Shown piece by piece: positions 6,240 through 8,211 of a stretch of 8,211 nt of DNA. Both the position numbers and the translations under genes were made by a program. Every line of letters starts with the position of its first letter. The first letter of the stretch is position 1. Source of the DNA: an uncultured Clostridia bacterium (GTDB lineage Bacteria; Bacillota; Clostridia; Oscillospirales; Ruminococcaceae); NCBI GenBank assembly GCA_947089135.1, contig CAMUJF010000036.1, positions 1 to 8,211 of the forward strand, in the 5' to 3' direction. Below the pieces are notes generated by a model. That model did no database searches, was not told where the DNA came from, and worked only from the letters and a program-made list of their open reading frames with translations.

Positions 6240-6605
6240 ATGAACAACGAACAGCGCGCGGAAGAAATAATAAATAAATATAAATTTGATTTTGACAAAA
6301 TTGAAAAATCCGCAGTTCGCAATTTAATTGAAGCTGAAATTGCGGACTACCATTCGGGAAGCTCCGAATATATTCGTGTACTTTGCGGGTATTTATTCTG
6401 TATCGGAGACGAAAGTGATGTTCCGCTGCTTGAAAAAGCCAAGTATGGAATAAATATGGACGTAGGCTGTATGATAGACAGCGACTGGATAGAAAGCTTG
6501 AAAAACGGCGGAAAAGCAAATGAGTATTTTCCCGACAAAGCTATTTTGATAAACGATTTTATACGATACTATAAAAACTTTATAGCCGATGATTTTGATT
6601 TTTAA
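6240..6605 (+). CDS. Small acidic protein of unknown function
   Basis: I do not recognise a named family with confidence. The 121-residue product is acidic, soluble and probably mostly helical, with no signal peptide or membrane segment. A distinctive stretch runs from residue 57 to 86 (DESDVPLLEKAKYGINMD, then VGCMIDSDWIES). Similar wording occurs in small proteins sometimes met in immunity-type settings, but this is weak memory, not a match. The ATG at 6240 has GGAGGA 5 bases upstream; a GTG at 6204 in frame lacks a site. The gene is markedly AT-rich (6541-6600 has 14 G/C of 60) compared with queC next to it, which hints at separate ancestry. It follows the ATPase by 48 bp, and its TAA stop overlaps the queC ribosome binding site. 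Confidence 0.75.
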   Translation: MNNEQRAEEIINKYKFDFDKIEKSAVRNLIEAEIADYHSGSSEYIRVLCGYLFCIGDESDVPLLEKAKYGINMDVGCMIDSDWIESLKNGGKANEYFPDKAILINDFIRYYKNFIADDFDF

Positions 6606-6618
6606 AGGAGAAAATTTT

Positions 6619-7299
6619 ATGAAAGCTCTTGTTTTATTCAGCGGCGGCGTGGACAGCTCCACCTGCCTTGCGCTGGCGGTACAGAAATACGGCGCGGAAA
6701 ATGTGGTTGCTCTTTCCGTTTCCTACGGACAGAAGCATACCAAAGAAATTCAAGCGGCGAACGCAGTTGCGGACTACTACGGCGTGGAGCATATCAAGCT
6801 TGACCTTAGTCTTATTTTTAAGTACAGCGACTGTTCCCTTTTGGAACATTCCGCCGAGGAGATACCCCGCGAAAGCTACGCCGAGCAGCTTGAAAAGACG
6901 GAGGGTACTCCCGTTTCCACATATGTGCCTTTTCGGAACGGTCTTTTTATTGCGGCGGCGGCAAGCGTTGCGCTGTCCAAGAACTGCGGTGTTATTTTGT
7001 ATGGAGCTCATGCGGACGACTCCGCAGGGAACGCCTACCCCGACTGTTCCCCCGCGTTCAACGAGGCTATGAATAAAGCCGTTTGGGAGGGCAGCGGCGG
7101 ACAGGTCAAAATAGAAGCTCCATTTGTGGGTATGAACAAGGCGCAGGTGGTAAAAAAGGGGCTGGAGCTTGGAGTACCCTACGACTTGACGTGGAGCTGC
7201 TATGAGGGCGGGGACGTACCCTGCGGTACTTGCGGCACTTGTCGGGACAGGCTTGCCGCCTTTGAGGCGAACGGAGTTACAGACCCGCTTGTCAGTTGA
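6619..7299 (+). CDS. queC: 7-cyano-7-deazaguanine (preQ0) synthase
   Basis: QueC turns 7-carboxy-7-deazaguanine into preQ0 using ammonia and two ATP. The 226-residue protein starts with the PP-loop ATP pyrophosphatase motif SGGVDSST (8-15) and ends with the zinc site formed by Cys194, Cys202, Cys205 and Cys208 (CYEGGDVPCGTCGTC), both diagnostic. Family motifs such as VPFRNGLF and GAHADDSAGNAYPDC are also present. The ATG at 6619 follows AAAGGAG (6604-6610), which overlaps the stop of the preceding gene, so translation is probably coupled. It completes the GTP-to-preQ0 set begun by folE, queD and queE. No queF, needed to reduce preQ0 to preQ1, is seen in the window. Confidence 0.97.
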   Translation: MKALVLFSGGVDSSTCLALAVQKYGAENVVALSVSYGQKHTKEIQAANAVADYYGVEHIKLDLSLIFKYSDCSLLEHSAEEIPRESYAEQLEKTEGTPVSTYVPFRNGLFIAAAASVALSKNCGVILYGAHADDSAGNAYPDCSPAFNEAMNKAVWEGSGGQVKIEAPFVGMNKAQVVKKGLELGVPYDLTWSCYEGGDVPCGTCGTCRDRLAAFEANGVTDPLVS

Positions 7300-7318
7300 C
7301 AGCTCACAGTTAATAGTT
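7293..7318. repeat. Degenerate heptamer repeat, copy B (at the queC stop)
   Basis: Units CAGTTGA, CAGCTCA, CAGTTAA and TAGTTAT follow each other with a 7-base period. The first unit contains the queC TGA stop. Copy A lies after queE at 4804-4829. The minus-strand parA fragment reads through this stretch to its stop at 7310. Confidence 0.55.
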
Positions 7319-7642
7319 ATTACTGAATTTTTTGAAAGGACTGACTAAAATGTTTGAAAAAACATCAACTGCTGTCATTGACAAAAAAGCGTTTGCAAAA
7401 TACTTATGCGCGCTGATACTGTTTGTTTTGCACAGAGCCTTTTCGGGAGTGACCTCAACGCTCGTCAGAGCCTTATCCAATCCCGTTTTCGGCTTGTCCG
7501 TAAAGAAGCGGGAACAGTTCGCCTGTCCGTCCGTGTCGATAATCAGGACTCTGCTTGTGTGCGCCAACTCATAGCCGAGATTGATTACCGATGTGGTCTT
7601 TGCCACGCCGCCTTTGTTATTGTAGAACGCTATTGATTTCAT
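7310..7642 (-). pseudogene. parA: Truncated ParA/Soj-type partition ATPase
   Basis: The first 70 or so of the 110 residues are a classical ParA N-terminus: deviant Walker A KGGVAKTT at 10-17, and Walker A' LIIDTDGQAN at 33-42, followed by CSRFFTD and a TSVEVTPEKALC stretch common in ParA proteins of Firmicute plasmids and integrative elements. Complete ParA proteins are about 250 residues or more. Here everything after about residue 73 is unrelated sequence, including the antisense of the remnant at 7350. Walker B and the DNA-binding C-terminal part are missing, so it should not partition DNA. The start at 7642 has GAGGA upstream on the minus strand and a TATAAT at 7673-7678. The partner parB is not in the window. 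Confidence 0.8.
7350..7574 (+). pseudogene. 5' remnant of an unidentified gene, running into antisense parA
   Basis: An ATG at 7350 preceded by GAAAGGA opens a frame whose first 27 or so residues (MFEKTSTAVIDKKAFAKYLC, then ALILFVL) look like a genuine lysine-rich N-terminus leading into a hydrophobic segment. From about 7430 the frame becomes the reverse complement of the parA coding sequence, so the rest of the 74 codons is not protein-like. I infer a gene that began 50 bp after queC in the same direction and was cut. A membrane protein such as a transporter would fit the hydrophobic start, but the fragment is too short to name. Confidence 0.45.
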
Positions 7643-7672
7643 AATAATATCCTCTTTCTACCTCTTGTACTT

Positions 7673-7699
7673 ATTATATAACGCGGCGGGGTAGGGCAA
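7673..7699 (-). promoter_or_regulatory. Possible promoter of parA
   Basis: On the minus strand a perfect -10 TATAAT lies at 7673-7678. The best -35 candidates are poor: TTGCCC (7694-7699) with a short 15-bp spacer, or CTTGCC with 16 bp. The -35 zone lies inside a strong inverted repeat, so a regulator or DNA structure could control it. Confidence 0.45.
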
Positions 7700-7737
7700 G
7701 AGGTAAACCCTACCCGAAAGGAGCGACCTTTGCCGCG
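7682..7737. other. Nested inverted repeats able to form a three-way junction
   Basis: An outer 6-bp pair CGCGGC/GCCGCG (7682-7687 with 7732-7737) encloses two separate hairpins: GGGTAGGG/CCCTACCC (7689-7696 with 7708-7715, perfect 8 bp) and AAAGG/CCTTT (7717-7721 with 7727-7731). Almost every base of the 56 is used. It lies between the parA promoter and the end of the XF1762-family gene, so it could be a structured RNA in the leftward transcript, a DNA site of the mobile element such as a partition or transfer site, or a leader controlling parA. I do not recognise it as a known RNA family. Confidence 0.55.
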
Positions 7738-7739
7738 CT

Positions 7740-7764
7740 GTTAAATCCCGTTCGGGAGTTTAAC
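7740..7764 (-). other. Stem-loop overlapping the stop of the XF1762-family gene
   Basis: GTTAAA-C-TCCC, loop GAAC, GGGA-TTTAAC (minus strand) forms a stem of about 10 bp with one bulged base. It contains the TAA stop of the gene at 7760-7762. There is no U-run behind it, so it is a weak terminator at best; it abuts the three-way-junction element. Confidence 0.55.
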
Positions 7765-8200
7765 CTATATTGTAGACCCAGCGAACTTTTTTCTCGGCGG
7801 GTACGCCGTTATCCCGCCGCCGTTCGCCCGTCCAAATTGTGCCGCCCGCTTCGCCCTCACTAATGAAATTGCTTGCTTTCAGACTTGAACCTGTTTCCGA
7901 AGCTAACGTGTAGGTTATCACTTTCTTGTAACCTAACGCTTTGGCGGCTCTGATACAAGCCCCATAGAGCATTGAGCAAGCGTTTCTTGCTCCGTTGGTG
8001 CAAACCCTGTTTACCTCAAGCGTCGTGCCGTTGTCGAGATAGCGGCTAACGGGTCTGCCGCAGATAGCAACACCACAACATTCACCATTATCGTCCTCGA
8101 CCGATACACAAAACTTGCAGCCTCTAACGGGCTTGTGATGTCTGTGGTGAGCCGCCACGTACTCATTAGCGGCTTTCAGTCCAATGGGTACGATTTTCAT
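7760..8200 (-). CDS. XF1762-family protein (GNAT-like, mobile-element associated)
   Basis: The 146-residue protein resembles the XF1762 family, small proteins with an acetyltransferase-like fold that are frequent in phages, plasmids and integrative elements; their substrate is not known to me. Conserved features seen are AANEYVAAHHRHHKP with the HHRHH cluster at residues 18-22, GVAICGRPVSRYLD at 43-56, LEVNRVC at 61-67, NACSMLYGACIRAAKALGY at 73-91 and SLKASNF at 106-112. It has no signal peptide or membrane segment. The ATG at 8200 has GGAGAG at the window edge (8206-8211) on the minus strand, so the start is well placed and the gene is complete. It reads towards parA, consistent with a shared accessory operon, and supports the mobile origin of the right end. 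Confidence 0.8.
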   Translation of the reverse strand: MKIVPIGLKAANEYVAAHHRHHKPVRGCKFCVSVEDDNGECCGVAICGRPVSRYLDNGTTLEVNRVCTNGARNACSMLYGACIRAAKALGYKKVITYTLASETGSSLKASNFISEGEAGGTIWTGERRRDNGVPAEKKVRWVYNIG

Positions 8201-8211
8201 AGCGGCTCTCC

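Noticed and set aside
7332..7574. Complete 80-residue protein downstream of queC
   Set aside because: Everything after about 7430 is the antisense of parA, so only the first part can be real; listed as a remnant starting at 7350.
1..8211. CRISPR array, tRNA, rRNA, transposase or integrase
   Set aside because: No regularly spaced direct-repeat series, no tRNA cloverleaf or rRNA-like sequence, and no recombinase motifs were seen on either strand.

Overview
The window looks like the chromosome of a low-to-mid GC Gram-positive anaerobe of the Clostridia, possibly a Ruminococcaceae/Oscillospiraceae relative. This is inferred from strong GGAGG ribosome binding sites, a SAM-I riboswitch on metK, an fhs gene, clostridial-style protein sequences and a ParA/XF1762 accessory pair typical of Firmicute mobile elements. 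I cannot name a species.

Left part (1-3532): divergent one-carbon/methyl genes. metK (S-adenosylmethionine synthetase) reads leftwards. It comes from a near-consensus promoter through a SAM-I (S-box) riboswitch with its own intrinsic terminator and ends at a strong terminator at 165-209. fhs (formate-tetrahydrofolate ligase) reads rightwards from its own promoter. Its true start is 25 codons inside the longest open frame, because the -35 box coincides with the upstream start.

Middle part (3533-7299): a queuosine-precursor operon on the + strand. A structured leader with an H-type pseudoknot and an intrinsic terminator precedes queD; I read it as a preQ1-type riboswitch candidate. Then come queD, queE, folE, an AAA/ABC-type ATPase, a small AT-rich gene of unknown function, and queC. 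FolE, QueD, QueE and QueC together make the whole route from GTP to preQ0. No queF (preQ0 reductase) is present. The ATPase overlaps folE by 4 bases, so two non-queuosine genes are embedded in the operon.

Right part (7300-8211): accessory DNA. Just after queC a rightward gene starts with a good ribosome binding site but runs, after about 27 codons, into the antisense of a leftward parA that is itself cut off after about 70 residues. This looks like a junction between chromosome and mobile-element DNA (or an assembly chimera). Behind parA lies a compact set of inverted repeats (a potential three-way junction) and then a leftward XF1762-family gene.

No tRNA, rRNA, CRISPR array, transposase or integrase is visible. 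The most interesting items are the queuosine-operon leader, the ATPase/small-gene insert, the truncated parA junction and the structured element upstream of parA.
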